Assembly (NCBI GenBank): GCA_005656395.1
Contig: SRSI01000078.1
Location: 1,550,001 to 1,614,000 of the forward strand
Length of the DNA: 64,000 nt
Direction: 5' to 3'
DNA from: Strongyloides papillosus
Taxonomy: Eukaryota > Nematoda > Chromadorea > Rhabditida > Strongyloididae
Notes under the pieces: generated by a model
Database searches by the model: none
Told to the model about the DNA's origin: nothing
Seen by the model: only the letters and a program-made list of their open reading frames with translations
Part shown: piece by piece, positions 34,790 to 45,146 of the stretch
Layout of the letters: every line of letters begins with the position of its first letter
How positions within the stretch are numbered: the first letter of the stretch is position 1
Program-made: the position numbers and the translations under genes

Positions 34790-37489
34790 ATGTTACGTAG
34801 AATATTTAAACGTAATACTACTAAATTGGACAACAGTAGCAAGACTTTTGCTGCCGCATATGGCCTCTTGAAAACTAAATGGCTGAAGGAACAAATGGAT
34901 GCCAAGAGCCTCTCCCAAGCTGAACAAAATCAGGTTAGTTCGCGCCAAAATGTTGAATTGCTTCAACTAATTACTAATTATGGTCTTGATGAAGCTCAGA
35001 CACTTCGTCAATTCCCACTCCCAACTTTAACTGACAATGACCTTAAGCTCGAGTTACCCTCATATGAGAAGGAACTTGATGATGCTTTTCGTAAGGAAAT
35101 AGGTAAGGTTATACCCTATTTGAGAGAATTTACCGTCACTGGTATTGAAAATTACATACGTAGACTTGACAGAGCAATGCTCTCATTAGCTAAGAATAGC
35201 GCACGTAAAGAGATCCTTGATAAGCTAGCTGCCCCATACTTGTCCGCCTTGATTAGTAAGGATAGCGGGTTGATCAAATCTTACTATGATCGTTACCTTC
35301 TTAGCCAAGATCCTGACGAGTCTAATACATTGACTTCCATTCTTGGTCAAATAGTTGATTTGATGACTTTAGATGGCCATCGTGCTTGTCTTGGTGCGTC
35401 GGTACGACCACCCAAACAAGCTAACCTTCCGATTGGCAACTACATTAACAGATTTGAAGACTACGTTCTTCGTCTCGATGGAATTCGTATGGATTCTATT
35501 GAAATGGCGGAGAATGAACCCTTAAATAATGAACGCCGTCGTATTTTCATTAATGGCTTAAATGATAATTTACGCACAATAGTAACTCAGCCTGAATACC
35601 AGGCTCCCTGGCATTCTTTTACACAGGCATATACTGCTGGATACACTAGATTATTTCCTACTCGCCCCATCTTTATAAATTCCATGAATACTCGCCCTAT
35701 GCCTAATATTAAACATAATGATAAAAATTCTCATAATAACAATTTTAATAAATCCCGTAATTTTAATAATAACAATAAACATTACAATCGTCCTTCTACC
35801 AATAGTAATTTTAAAAAGCCTAATAACTATACTCCTCGTTTTCTTGATAATAGACAAAATAAGAAAACCCAACATTCATTTCCAAAAAAGAATAGTAGTA
35901 ATAACAACTACAAATCTGCCAAACCTAATAAAAAGTTTAGACCTGACGTAAAACAGACTAATTTTGCTAAGAAAATAAATAATGTTGAAGTTGAACTACA
36001 AAAACAATCTAGTTTGCTTAATGAGTTATCTAGTAAACTTTCCCTTTTTGATGTGCCTAGGGCCACTTTAACTTTAGTTACCCTATTCGCATTGTTCACT
36101 CCGATCTTGGGATGGACATGTGAACAAACACCACCTTTTTATCCATTAACATATGCACAACACAGTTACAAACTGTCTACCTTTAAAGCTGTCACTTTCA
36201 GTGCCATGGACGACAAATGTGTTCCTCTTTTTTACCGTCCTGGACACTTATTAGGTGATATTTTGATAGATAATAATTGGCCCACTCCTTCTGAATCGAA
36301 TGTTACGTTATACGATTCTGATGGATGTGAAGCCGGTGTTTATGTTTATCAAAACATAACTGACAACGAATTAATTTTAATTAAGCCTTATAAGGGCATG
36401 TTAAGTGACTTGGATTTTGATATGATACTTGATGTGTACGCATATCACTATTCTTTTAATTTTTCTTGCCCATCTACCGATGAGGTCGAGACTACGAAGT
36501 CTATAAATGCGCCTGTACCATCTTCTCCTATACGTTCTTCTAAGAAAAGAAAATTTGACGCTAACAATGATGATGACACCAGTGCTGAAATAAAAAAATT
36601 GAAAGAAGAACTTGCTGAATCAACGAAAATGCACACAGAAACAGAAAAAGAGATCAAGGAATATACTACCAAGATTACCAACCTGCAGGAAGCACTCTCC
36701 CTTGAAAATAAAGAAAAACAGACTCTTGCTGAGAAATATAAAGATTCTGTTAACCAATATACTAAATCTCTTGACCAGTACTCTGCATTATCCGCCGATG
36801 TCTCCTCTCTTCAACGGCAGATAACTGATTTGAGAAACGATAAACACACATTAGAATCAACCGTGGCAAACAAAGATAGACAATTACGAGAGATGTCAAG
36901 GGAACTTCAAGATGTACAGCACGAAGCAAACAATCGCCAGCTACAACTCACAGGTGCACAGAATGCAGCGAATGCGTTGAAAAATGATCATCATAAAGAA
37001 CTCACTTCCTTAAAGAAAGCACATGATCTGGAGTTAAAGGAATTGCGACTTCGGTTGGAAGAAGAAGCTACTCAGAAAGTAGTTGCTGAAACAAGTAAAT
37101 GGGAAGCACAGAGAGATATTGATCTGAAAACATGGGCGTCTGAGAAAAAGAAATTTGAATCCACATGCACACTAGAAAAAGATATCGCAGTTGGAAATAT
37201 AAGAGATATCTTTGAGAAACAGTTGAAAGAATTTAAAGACACTGTTTGTGATGTTAAGACTGAAGCAATGGAAACTGATCAACCACAGGAAGTGCTCAGA
37301 AAGCTTGAGGATCAAGCACGCGAAATAGCCAGCCTCAAAACACTGTTGGAAATACATCCAGCTGCTGGTACATCAGTAAAAACGGAGAACACAGAATTGT
37401 GTACAGCGTATAATAACTTCGTAGTTTTCGTAGACCACATTAAACATCTTGATATATATGATGCCATACTTACGTTACAAATAGTGTAG
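34790..37489 (+). CDS. Gypsy ORF1: Gag plus ectodomain-like and coiled-coil segments
   Basis: 899 codons. Residues 1-300 look like a retrotransposon Gag capsid. Residues about 300-400 are an Asn/Lys/Arg-rich basic stretch without a CCHC knuckle, probably the nucleic-acid-binding part. Residues about 424-440 are hydrophobic (LTLVTLFALFTPILGW), followed by about 120 residues with four Cys and three N-glycosylation sequons (NVT, NIT, NFS), like a secreted or ectodomain segment. Then SSKKRKF, a nuclear-localisation-type patch, and a heptad-rich coiled coil (about 605-830). Such a layout before the protease is unusual. The first ATG is in frame at the expected place after the leader. The frame is intact. 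Roles beyond Gag are inference. Confidence 0.85.
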   Translation: MLRRIFKRNTTKLDNSSKTFAAAYGLLKTKWLKEQMDAKSLSQAEQNQVSSRQNVELLQLITNYGLDEAQTLRQFPLPTLTDNDLKLELPSYEKELDDAFRKEIGKVIPYLREFTVTGIENYIRRLDRAMLSLAKNSARKEILDKLAAPYLSALISKDSGLIKSYYDRYLLSQDPDESNTLTSILGQIVDLMTLDGHRACLGASVRPPKQANLPIGNYINRFEDYVLRLDGIRMDSIEMAENEPLNNERRRIFINGLNDNLRTIVTQPEYQAPWHSFTQAYTAGYTRLFPTRPIFINSMNTRPMPNIKHNDKNSHNNNFNKSRNFNNNNKHYNRPSTNSNFKKPNNYTPRFLDNRQNKKTQHSFPKKNSSNNNYKSAKPNKKFRPDVKQTNFAKKINNVEVELQKQSSLLNELSSKLSLFDVPRATLTLVTLFALFTPILGWTCEQTPPFYPLTYAQHSYKLSTFKAVTFSAMDDKCVPLFYRPGHLLGDILIDNNWPTPSESNVTLYDSDGCEAGVYVYQNITDNELILIKPYKGMLSDLDFDMILDVYAYHYSFNFSCPSTDEVETTKSINAPVPSSPIRSSKKRKFDANNDDDTSAEIKKLKEELAESTKMHTETEKEIKEYTTKITNLQEALSLENKEKQTLAEKYKDSVNQYTKSLDQYSALSADVSSLQRQITDLRNDKHTLESTVANKDRQLREMSRELQDVQHEANNRQLQLTGAQNAANALKNDHHKELTSLKKAHDLELKELRLRLEEEATQKVVAETSKWEAQRDIDLKTWASEKKKFESTCTLEKDIAVGNIRDIFEKQLKEFKDTVCDVKTEAMETDQPQEVLRKLEDQAREIASLKTLLEIHPAAGTSVKTENTELCTAYNNFVVFVDHIKHLDIYDAILTLQIV

Positions 37490-40400
37490 CATCATTTATT
37501 ACCTTTCTGACGACTTTACTAGGTTCACGATTAATTAACAGAGTTAGAAGTAGATCATCCCCTCGGTTAACCAAATCAAGACCAAATATTCTTTATCACC
37601 ATAAGAACGAAGTAAAACAAGAGATACCTAAATATAATTGGAAATTTGGTGACGGACCACTTCTTGATAGTGTTAACAGCATTATTCATGAAGCATTACC
37701 AAAGATTCTAATATCACTCCATAGTACTCCCGTCTTAACCCTGCTCGATACAGGAGCATCTATTAATATTTTAAACAGTAAATTAGTTAACCACCTTTCC
37801 AATAAAGTTATAAAAATAAATAAGACCGATGCCGTTGCAACTTCTGCAAATGGTACCAACATAACATTAGAAGGTAAAATAACTTTGAATATAACCTTAG
37901 ATAACAAAATATACCCCATTTCTTGTTACATTAGTCCCGATATTAATCATGATCTCATCCTTGGTAAGCCAGGTCTTACAGCATTTGGTGATTTTATGAT
38001 ATCTTGGACTAATAGTAAAGCCCATCTTGGACCTCATATTCTTCGTCTTTATAATACACATAAATTAGTAACTGACACGGATATCACTTTGAATCCGTTA
38101 ACTTCTAATATTCTTAATCCCATCGTCGTTAGCGATTCATCTAGTTTAGAGAATGAAAATGTTTTCACAATAGTACAACCACACTTTAAAGGCAACAATC
38201 TACTTGTTACATATTCACAAATTTCACCAGTTAAGAATAATAAAATTAATTTTGTAATAGATAATTACGGTCAGAATCCAGTAACATTACTGAAGAATAC
38301 GACCCTTGGACATGTTGCATTAGTAGAAAAATTGAGCGATTCTGAAATACGCATTACAAATGAAGGTTATGATAGCGATGAAGCTGATATTGTGGATCGT
38401 TTACCACCTTATCCTTCACAAGAATTAACCAAAATTGCTTCGCGAAAAGATTTTCTAGAACTAGTTAAAATAGACGATTCGTTATTACCTCACGATATAT
38501 TACGTCAATTTCATAACTTGATATGGAATTATAGAAATGTATTCTATGAATACAATAATGAGCCTGGACACTATACCGGCCCAGAAACATTAGATTTGAC
38601 AACCATTCCCCATGATATTCCTAAACCTATAAAAACACCTCGGTATACTCTTGAAAAAGAATTAGAAATAGAAAAACAAGTTCGAGACATGTTGAACAGC
38701 GACATGATTGAACCCTCTCGAACTCCATACCTTTCGAGAATAAATTTAGTAAAGAAGAAAAACAATGAATGGCGTTTTGTGGTTGATTATAGGCTTATTA
38801 ACAAACTTATTCAACCGCAGAGCCATCATATTCCCCGGATTGACAGCATTCTAGATAAGGCTGCTGGAAAATCATTCTACTCGTCATTAGACCTTAAGAA
38901 TGGTTTTCATCAGCTTACCTTAGATAAGTCGAGTCGCTACCTAACTGGATTTCCAACGCATATGGGAATCTTTCAATATAAAAGAGTACCCATGGGTCTA
39001 GTAGGTAGCCCGGATTTTTTTAATCATGTAATGGAAAAAGTGTTTAGTGATGAAAACAATTTTGTTTATTTAGACGATATTCTTCTCACTGATAACACAA
39101 TTACTGCGCACCTAGATAACATAGATAATGCGTTAGAAAAGGCCAATACTCTTGGTCTGCGCTTCTCTCTTAGTAAGTGCTTGTTTTTCCAACAATCACT
39201 TGAATATTTAGGCTTCATCATCAGTAGTAAAGGTGTTGAACCTAATCCCACTAAAACAGCCGCTTTAAATGAGAAAGACATACCTAAGAACGAGAGAGAG
39301 CTTAGATCCTTTCTAGGAGCCGCAAATTATTACAGAAAACACATTCCCAACTATAGCAAGATAGCACATATTTTATATGATGCTACCAACAATTTTATTT
39401 GGACTAGTAAGCACACAATAGCTTTTAATAATCTTAAGAAAGCTATAATTGAGGCATGCACTTTAGCACCTCCAAACTTAGCTGAAGATTTTACCATACT
39501 AACAGACGCATCTATACAAGGACTAGGAGCTGCTTTAATACAGCAAGGCAGACCCATCGCATTTGCTTCAAGGACTTTGAAGAAATCAGAAGCAATGTAT
39601 GCCCCTGTGCAATTAGAGGCATTAGGTCTTGTCTTCGCTCTTAAGCAATTTTCTCCATATATTTACGGAAAAAGAACAACTGTTCTAACTGACCAAAGTA
39701 GCCTCATAAGTCTCATGGAAAAAAGAGATGTTTCTAATATCTTAGATCGCTACAAAAATTATATAATGGGTTTTGACTTAAACATTAAATATATAAAAGG
39801 CAGCGACAATACTGTTGCTGATTACTTAAGTAGGAAAGTATTTAGTATTAACTTGACATCTACGACGGATGATTTTGCAGATGTCTTCCCAAAGGTACAA
39901 AATTACTTTCAATATCCTTTTATAATTAAAAACTTTAATAAATACTTAAGCGATAAAGAGAAAGAAACCTACCCTAACTGTACGATTACGATGAGAGGTA
40001 AAGTAAGAATATACGTACCTCAAAAATTAAGATTTATGACCCTCACTCTTTGGCACGAACACCCATTATTAGGTAATCACACAGGTTTTGACAAAGGATC
40101 GTTAAAATTTAAAGATACGTTTCATTGGCCTGCCATTGATAACGACATCCGACGAATTTGGTCATCCTGTCAGCAATGTATAGAAAATAAACCTCATGGT
40201 CCTCTTCAAGCGACCGTGAATGTAAAAACTTTGCCAATACCTCCACATCCTTGGCATACACTTAGTTTAGATCACTTAGTTATAAATGAAAATAGTTACG
40301 TATTAGTACTCATTGATGAATTTAGCAAATTCGTCAGATTACACCATGTTGCAAACATGGGTGCTTTAACGACTATTAGAGAATTAACTAACACCTTCTT

Positions 40401-41235
40401 CCTACTAGGATTTCCTAACACACTGAAAACTGACAATGGCCCTGCTTTTATAGCTGATACATTCAAATCTTTTTGTAAAACTTTTGATATTACTCACTAT
40501 CAGGTATCAGCATATAATCACCAAGGGAATGCAATTGTCGAGCGATTTAATAGAACCATTAGAGAGAGTATTAGGCTATACAATAATAACAATATATTAG
40601 ATATCATTAATAGCATTCAATATGTTCATAACTTTAGTTATATGACAAACCAAGATGGTAAGCCGAAAGAGTACATACTTTCTACTATAGATAGATACAC
40701 GAATGAGAATTATACTAATATAGAGCTTTCTGGACGCAGAAGCCTTCTAGATTATATAAAAACTCATCTCCATAAATCTGACAAAACGACACCTCCTAAC
40801 GAATTCAAAATTATACCTAGAGATACGATTGTATTTAAGAAAAACGTATCTGCGCACAAGAACGATAAACAATTTTTAGGCCCATTCAAGATTGTCGAAC
40901 ATCTTCATGGTGACACTTACATGATAGTCAAAATAACAAACTCAAAACGACCCACAGGTCTTCCAGAAAAGGTGAATGCCAGAATATTGAAACTAGCACC
41001 AAAAATCATCCAAGAACAATCACAACATCTAGAAGATACAAGCTCTTCAACTACTGATACTACAGAAACCCCAATAAACATTCAAATTCCCATAATTAAT
41101 GAAAATAATCAACCCAAGAGAAGTCGTGGTAGACCTAAAAAGATTACCGCGCCTTCAAAGATTAATGAAAACATCGTAAGTGACAAACCCTTACTTAAAC
41201 GTGGTCGAGGACGACCTCGTAAAAATCATAATTAA
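37462..41235 (+). CDS. Gypsy Pol: protease, RT, RNase H, integrase with AT-hooks
   Basis: The frame is open from 37462, overlapping the end of ORF1 by 28 bases in the -1 frame, so expression probably needs a frameshift; I see no classic slippery heptamer. Order: retropepsin (LLDTGAS near 37740), reverse transcriptase with VYLDDILL (about 39066), RNase H (LTDAS near 39500), integrase with an HHCC finger (H...H near 40060, CQQC near 40170) and the D,D,E residues (SLDHL near 40267, KTDNGPAF near 40430, VERFNR near 40540). The C-terminus ends in two AT-hooks (RSRGRPKK, RGRGRPRK), a tail that may bind AT-rich DNA and guide integration instead of a chromodomain. No inactivating change seen. Confidence 0.95.
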   Translation, partial: CHTYVTNSVASFITFLTTLLGSRLINRVRSRSSPRLTKSRPNILYHHKNEVKQEIPKYNWKFGDGPLLDSVNSIIHEALPKILISLHSTPVLTLLDTGASINILNSKLVNHLSNKVIKINKTDAVATSANGTNITLEGKITLNITLDNKIYPISCYISPDINHDLILGKPGLTAFGDFMISWTNSKAHLGPHILRLYNTHKLVTDTDITLNPLTSNILNPIVVSDSSSLENENVFTIVQPHFKGNNLLVTYSQISPVKNNKINFVIDNYGQNPVTLLKNTTLGHVALVEKLSDSEIRITNEGYDSDEADIVDRLPPYPSQELTKIASRKDFLELVKIDDSLLPHDILRQFHNLIWNYRNVFYEYNNEPGHYTGPETLDLTTIPHDIPKPIKTPRYTLEKELEIEKQVRDMLNSDMIEPSRTPYLSRINLVKKKNNEWRFVVDYRLINKLIQPQSHHIPRIDSILDKAAGKSFYSSLDLKNGFHQLTLDKSSRYLTGFPTHMGIFQYKRVPMGLVGSPDFFNHVMEKVFSDENNFVYLDDILLTDNTITAHLDNIDNALEKANTLGLRFSLSKCLFFQQSLEYLGFIISSKGVEPNPTKTAALNEKDIPKNERELRSFLGAANYYRKHIPNYSKIAHILYDATNNFIWTSKHTIAFNNLKKAIIEACTLAPPNLAEDFTILTDASIQGLGAALIQQGRPIAFASRTLKKSEAMYAPVQLEALGLVFALKQFSPYIYGKRTTVLTDQSSLISLMEKRDVSNILDRYKNYIMGFDLNIKYIKGSDNTVADYLSRKVFSINLTSTTDDFADVFPKVQNYFQYPFIIKNFNKYLSDKEKETYPNCTITMRGKVRIYVPQKLRFMTLTLWHEHPLLGNHTGFDKGSLKFKDTFHWPAIDNDIRRIWSSCQQCIENKPHGPLQATVNVKTLPIPPHPWHTLSLDHLVINENSYVLVLIDEFSKFVRLHHVANMGALTTIRELTNTFFLLGFPNTLKTDNGPAFIADTFKSFCKTFDITHYQVSAYNHQGNAIVERFNRTIRESIRLYNNNNILDIINSIQYVHNFSYMTNQDGKPKEYILSTIDRYTNENYTNIELSGRRSLLDYIKTHLHKSDKTTPPNEFKIIPRDTIVFKKNVSAHKNDKQFLGPFKIVEHLHGDTYMIVKITNSKRPTGLPEKVNARILKLAPKIIQEQSQHLEDTSSSTTDTTETPINIQIPIINENNQPKRSRGRPKKITAPSKINENIVSDKPLLKRGRGRPRKNHN

Positions 41236-42525
41236 AGATAAAAAAAATATATAAAGGTTACGAAAAATAATACGTACCTTTAACTTTGAAAAATAAATAA
41301 CATAACATAAAAATATAAAAAAAAAAAAAAAAACCATATGATCCTTTTAAATAAGGCATATTAAAAATATATATATATATAAACATCATATTATTATATT
41401 AATTACACTTTCTACATACAATTTATTTCACTATACATTATATCTTTTTATATAACATACTTAATATTCGAACAATCTAATAATATTTTTACTCTCATTT
41501 TGTTAATTATTGCTATCTTATTTAATTGCCCTGATCAAGCAATCATTTAAGTATTTTTATTGTATGAGATTATTATATCTCCTATTTAACATCACTGAAG
41601 TTTTTTTCAATAGATATTGTTTAACAATTCTATTTTTTCTTCACTATTTTGTATTATCATTATATGCATAATATTTTTAAACTTTTATACTAGATAATGT
41701 ATTTATACTGTTAACATTTTTGCTTTGTATAAACCTACTCATTTGTTAATCTTATACTGCTGATATGTTTAATTGTATTATTATTTTTTTACTTAAATTA
41801 TACCAACTTACCTGTCACATTAACATTCAACTATTTTATAAAACAAAACAAAATAACAAAGACAACAGAAAAAAAAAAGGACATCAACAAAATAAAACAA
41901 CAATAACAACAACAGCAACTCCAACCCCTACACGACCCCTACATTCCTTCAATTTATCTACAATGAAATTAAATTCTCCTCTTTCTTTCTTTTATCAACC
42001 TCCTCCTTTTCTTTTTCCTCTTTCTTCTTTTTATCCTCCCACTCCTTCTTCTCCTCCTGGAGACGTCTGACAATTCTCTCCAAACGGTCAACCCGATCCG
42101 TCTCACTAGCTATACGGCGACGATGCCCAGACTCCAATATCAACACCTGGTTTCGATGACGGCAATTCATAAATTTAATAATAATTACCATTATTATTAT
42201 ACAAAAAATAAGCCCAGCCAATAGGCACAGGCATCCTATCTTCCATCTCCACTGATTTTCCATCTGAACAATACACTGATAACAAGCTGGTTTCACTAGA
42301 AATAACAAGAAAAAATAACAGAATCTTATGTTAACTTACTTTTATTACAGTTTTTCCAATCCTGGAGACAACTTAATGCTATTTTATGAATTATAATTAT
42401 TATTATCTTTTAATCATTTTACCAAGCTTATCAGTCATGCAATCGTGATAAAAAGTAATCTCTTATCACTGACAAAATACCATATCATGGAATATTCAGC
42501 TTTTGATCGGAATTCAAAAGCTTGT
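41236..42525. other. Gypsy 3' region before the LTR
   Basis: About 1.3 kb after pol, long for a Gypsy 3' untranslated region. It contains an A-run (41320), AT-rich sequence, a pyrimidine-rich stretch on the plus strand (41965-42060), and an antisense ORF (41958-42308). Confidence 0.7.
41958..42308 (-). CDS. Antisense ORF with one membrane span
   Basis: 116 codons opposite to gag-pol. Residues about 22-46 form a strong hydrophobic span (IGCLCLLAGLIFCIIIMVIIIKF), preceded by two Cys and followed by basic residues and a long charged Glu/Lys-rich helix (DRVDRLERIVRRLQEEKKE). This is the shape of a small membrane-anchored protein with a cytoplasmic coiled coil. It could be an antisense accessory protein or chance: the charged tail comes from a plus-strand pyrimidine tract. 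No homologue known to me. Confidence 0.4.
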   Translation of the reverse strand: MLFLVKPACYQCIVQMENQWRWKIGCLCLLAGLIFCIIIMVIIIKFMNCRHRNQVLILESGHRRRIASETDRVDRLERIVRRLQEEKKEWEDKKKKEEKEKEEVDKRKKEENLISL

Positions 42526-42533
42526 AAGGGGGA
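42526..42533 (+). promoter_or_regulatory. Polypurine tract
   Basis: AAGGGGGA directly precedes the TG of the 3' LTR, as expected for the plus-strand primer. Confidence 0.8.
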
Positions 42534-42785
42534 TGTAAACCCCAGAGAAGTATGAGTCAAAGGAATACCAGAGAAAGAGGAGGACATAACTAGGAGGCAC
42601 AATATATAAAGAACATACTTTTTAACTATACAATTATCTTTACTTTTTGTGTATGTTGTAACAGACAACACATATTATTTTATGTTATACAATTATCTTA
42701 AATAAAAGTTTGAATAAAACCTCAAGTGTAATTTATTATATTTGGAACCCCCTTTAGGGGTTCCCCAGGATCCATCTGGATTACA
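42534..42785 (+). repeat. Gypsy 3' LTR
   Basis: Same 252-bp sequence as the 5' LTR by eye. Followed by CATT and the resumed hAT element. Confidence 0.95.
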
Positions 42786-43084
42786 CATTGATGAATAGTA
42801 TATTTTGATTAAATAATAAATAAAAAATTTTTTTACAAATATAATAGTTTTTTCTGGACGAATAAAATTTTAAAAATCACATGCCATTTTAAAAATAATA
42901 TAAACAGTAATGCGAAACGAATTTTTAATTATAAACATTTTATCAATTATACAGTTTTATTTAAGTTAGACTTTTGAAAAATATTTTGTATTTTAAAATT
43001 ACAAATCTTTTAATTACTAAAATTTTTTAAAATATTTATTATAACATCACATAAAACAGATTTAAATGTTATTTAATGAAAAAT

Positions 43085-43860
43085 TTATAAACAGTTTCAT
43101 TTTTACAGTCTCCATAGATGTACGCGACTTTCTGCCGTCTAATAACATTTTCGAATAAGAAAATATTCCCTCTACTCTAGCAATAGATGCAGGTGTTGTA
43201 ATAATTCCTTTGTAATATTTTTGAAGATTTATATTTTCAAATTCAAAGTATGGTTGAGTTTGGAAATATGAATTTGAAAAAATGACAGAATTAATATTTT
43301 TATTATTATTTTTTCTTAATTCTGATATGTAACTACTCTCATCTTCATCATTATGAACTGAATCATTTCCATTATTTAAATTAAACTTTTTTGTAGCATG
43401 TTAATAACAGTTTCTTTTTCTGACGATGTTAGACAAAGTCTTTTATCTACATTTGGATTTAAAATTTCAGAAATGTAGAAAATTGGATTTTTAGATATAT
43501 CAAAAACATCAGAAAATCTTTTTTTTGCAGCTTAAAAGTATGCATTTTTAAATTGATCTCTTATTTTTAATTTTTTTACCAAAAAATCTAGTTTACCTAA
43601 GATAAAAACAGCATTTTTACTTTTTCAATTTTAATAACATTATTATCACTATTAACTGTATTTCTTTCTCTTATTTTAAAAATTGATGTATACAAAAATC
43701 ATATATAAACTTTTTCTTTAAGTGTTTGAATTTCTTCTGATAAAGATGCAAAAGTATCTTCAAGAGTTGCTATTCTTCCAAGCATCTCGGCAATTTTTTC
43801 AAAAAGATCTTCTTCCTGTTTATTTGTATTATTAACTGGCTGTGGTGGCATTTTTATTGT
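43085..43860 (-). pseudogene. hAT transposase remnant
   Basis: On the minus strand, 43860-43715 codes a start MPPQPVNNTNKQEE and a short heptad-rich stretch. After stops and frame changes, 43200-43090 codes TTPASIARVEGIFSYSKMLL and DGRKSRTS, the C-terminal dimerisation block of hAT transposases. The DDE core is missing, so this was a non-autonomous or deleted copy before the Gypsy insertion. Confidence 0.8.
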
Positions 43861-44423
43861 AAAATTATTACTGATAAACTTTTAAAATTTTATCAGTCAA
43901 TCAAAATATAAATAATATTTGTAAAAAAATTTTTATTCATTAATTTATCAAAACATGTTAAATATTCCTTAATTGAAAATAAAACTTTATTCAAAAATCA
44001 CTGATAAATTTTCTTTTAAATCTTAATACCAAAAAATATCAAAGATAAAATAACTTTTCCATTATTATCTGTGATAATAGTACATCACATTTGTTATCAT
44101 TGTTCATTGTAGAAGAAGCGAACTTATCACTGATAAATTTTTATCACTGATCAGATAGTATGTTCCAAAATGATCAGTGATTTCTGTCAAAACTTATCAG
44201 TGATAAGTTTTATCACTGATAATATTATCAGTGATAAGTGATAAATGCCCATGTCCGATTATCATTGAGAAAAAATAATATCTTTGTTAAACTAAAGAAA
44301 ATTTGAAGTTTATTTAAAATAACATTCAAGTAAAAATATTCCTTGCAATTCCTCCAAATTGTAGAAAATTTTCCCAATCAATTTTATGTTGTAAAATAAA
44401 AAGAAATTACTTTATTTTAAAAC

Positions 44424-45130
44424 CCGTTTTGTTAGTCAATCAGACATTGAAGGTACAACTAAAAATTTTACCCTCCATTATTATTTTACTAGTAAAAAGA
44501 GCAACTAAAAAAATGTATGTTGGCAAATTTATTCGGCCTGAAACCTTGAGATATAGGAGGTTCAGCGGGTCAAACTCGGAAAAAATGAATTTTACAAGTT
44601 TTCAGTAAATAGATTTTTTCAAAAGCAACTAATGTTTCTAGGGGTAATTTTTTTGTAAAAAAACAAATGAGCATTCCTTTGGCTTCATAAATTTACGTCT
44701 TTATTGTTTTTTGAAATTTTTTTAAATTTTTGAGTACAAAAATCAAAAAAGCGTATGATCTCACTATGCTCATTCGATTATCATGTAATTTTACATTTAA
44801 ATTCATAAAAAAAAGGAAAATAAGAAGTATAGATCATTTTGCTATTGAATTTTAGTATAAAAATTAGAAAATTGCATTTTCCCACTATGTTCATTCGTTT
44901 TTTAATAAACAATTATTCCCAGAAACAATATTTATTTCTAAAAAAATTTATTTACCAGAAACTTATAAAAATCAATTTTTCAGAATTTGTATCACTGCAG
45001 CTGCTGTATCTCAAAGTCCCAAGCTGAATAAATTTGTTAACATACATTATTCTAGTTCCTCTGATTATAAATAAAATAAAAATGGGAGGTAAAATCTTTA
45101 AAAAATGTTCGACTTACTTAAAAAAACGGG
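44424..45130. repeat. Foldback H1 (H family)
   Basis: Left end AACCCGTTTTGTTAGTCAATCAG and the following blocks (TTTTACC..., GTATGTTGGCAAATTTATTC) pair with 44985-45130. Non-coding. Related copies H2-H4 lie further right. Confidence 0.7.
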
Positions 45131-45146
45131 ATTTAAAATTATTTAA

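Larger units (their letters stand above)
33691..42785 (+). mobile_element. Gypsy (Metaviridae) LTR retrotransposon, full length
   Basis: Flanked by the 4-bp duplication CATT (33687-33690, 42786-42789). Two 252-bp LTRs beginning TGTAAACC and ending GATTACA show no difference that I can find by eye, implying a very recent insertion. Inside are ORF1 (Gag and extra domains), a pol frame with protease, reverse transcriptase, RNase H and integrase in Gypsy order, and an antisense ORF. Pol overlaps ORF1 in the -1 frame. Confidence 0.95.
33416..44257. mobile_element. hAT element, decayed, interrupted by a Gypsy element
   Basis: A perfect 8-bp duplication ATTATCAT (33408-33415, 44258-44265), typical of hAT, flanks inverted ends CGGACATGGGCATTTATCAC. 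The terminal ~130 bases on each side are near-perfect complements and packed with ATCACTGAT/ATCAGTGAT subterminal motifs. Without the 8.8-kb Gypsy insertion it would be about 2 kb. It keeps only remnants of a minus-strand transposase (43085-43860). Confidence 0.92.

Noticed and set aside
35651..39557. Several antisense or shifted ORFs inside gag and pol
   Set aside because: They are shadows of strongly supported coding frames.
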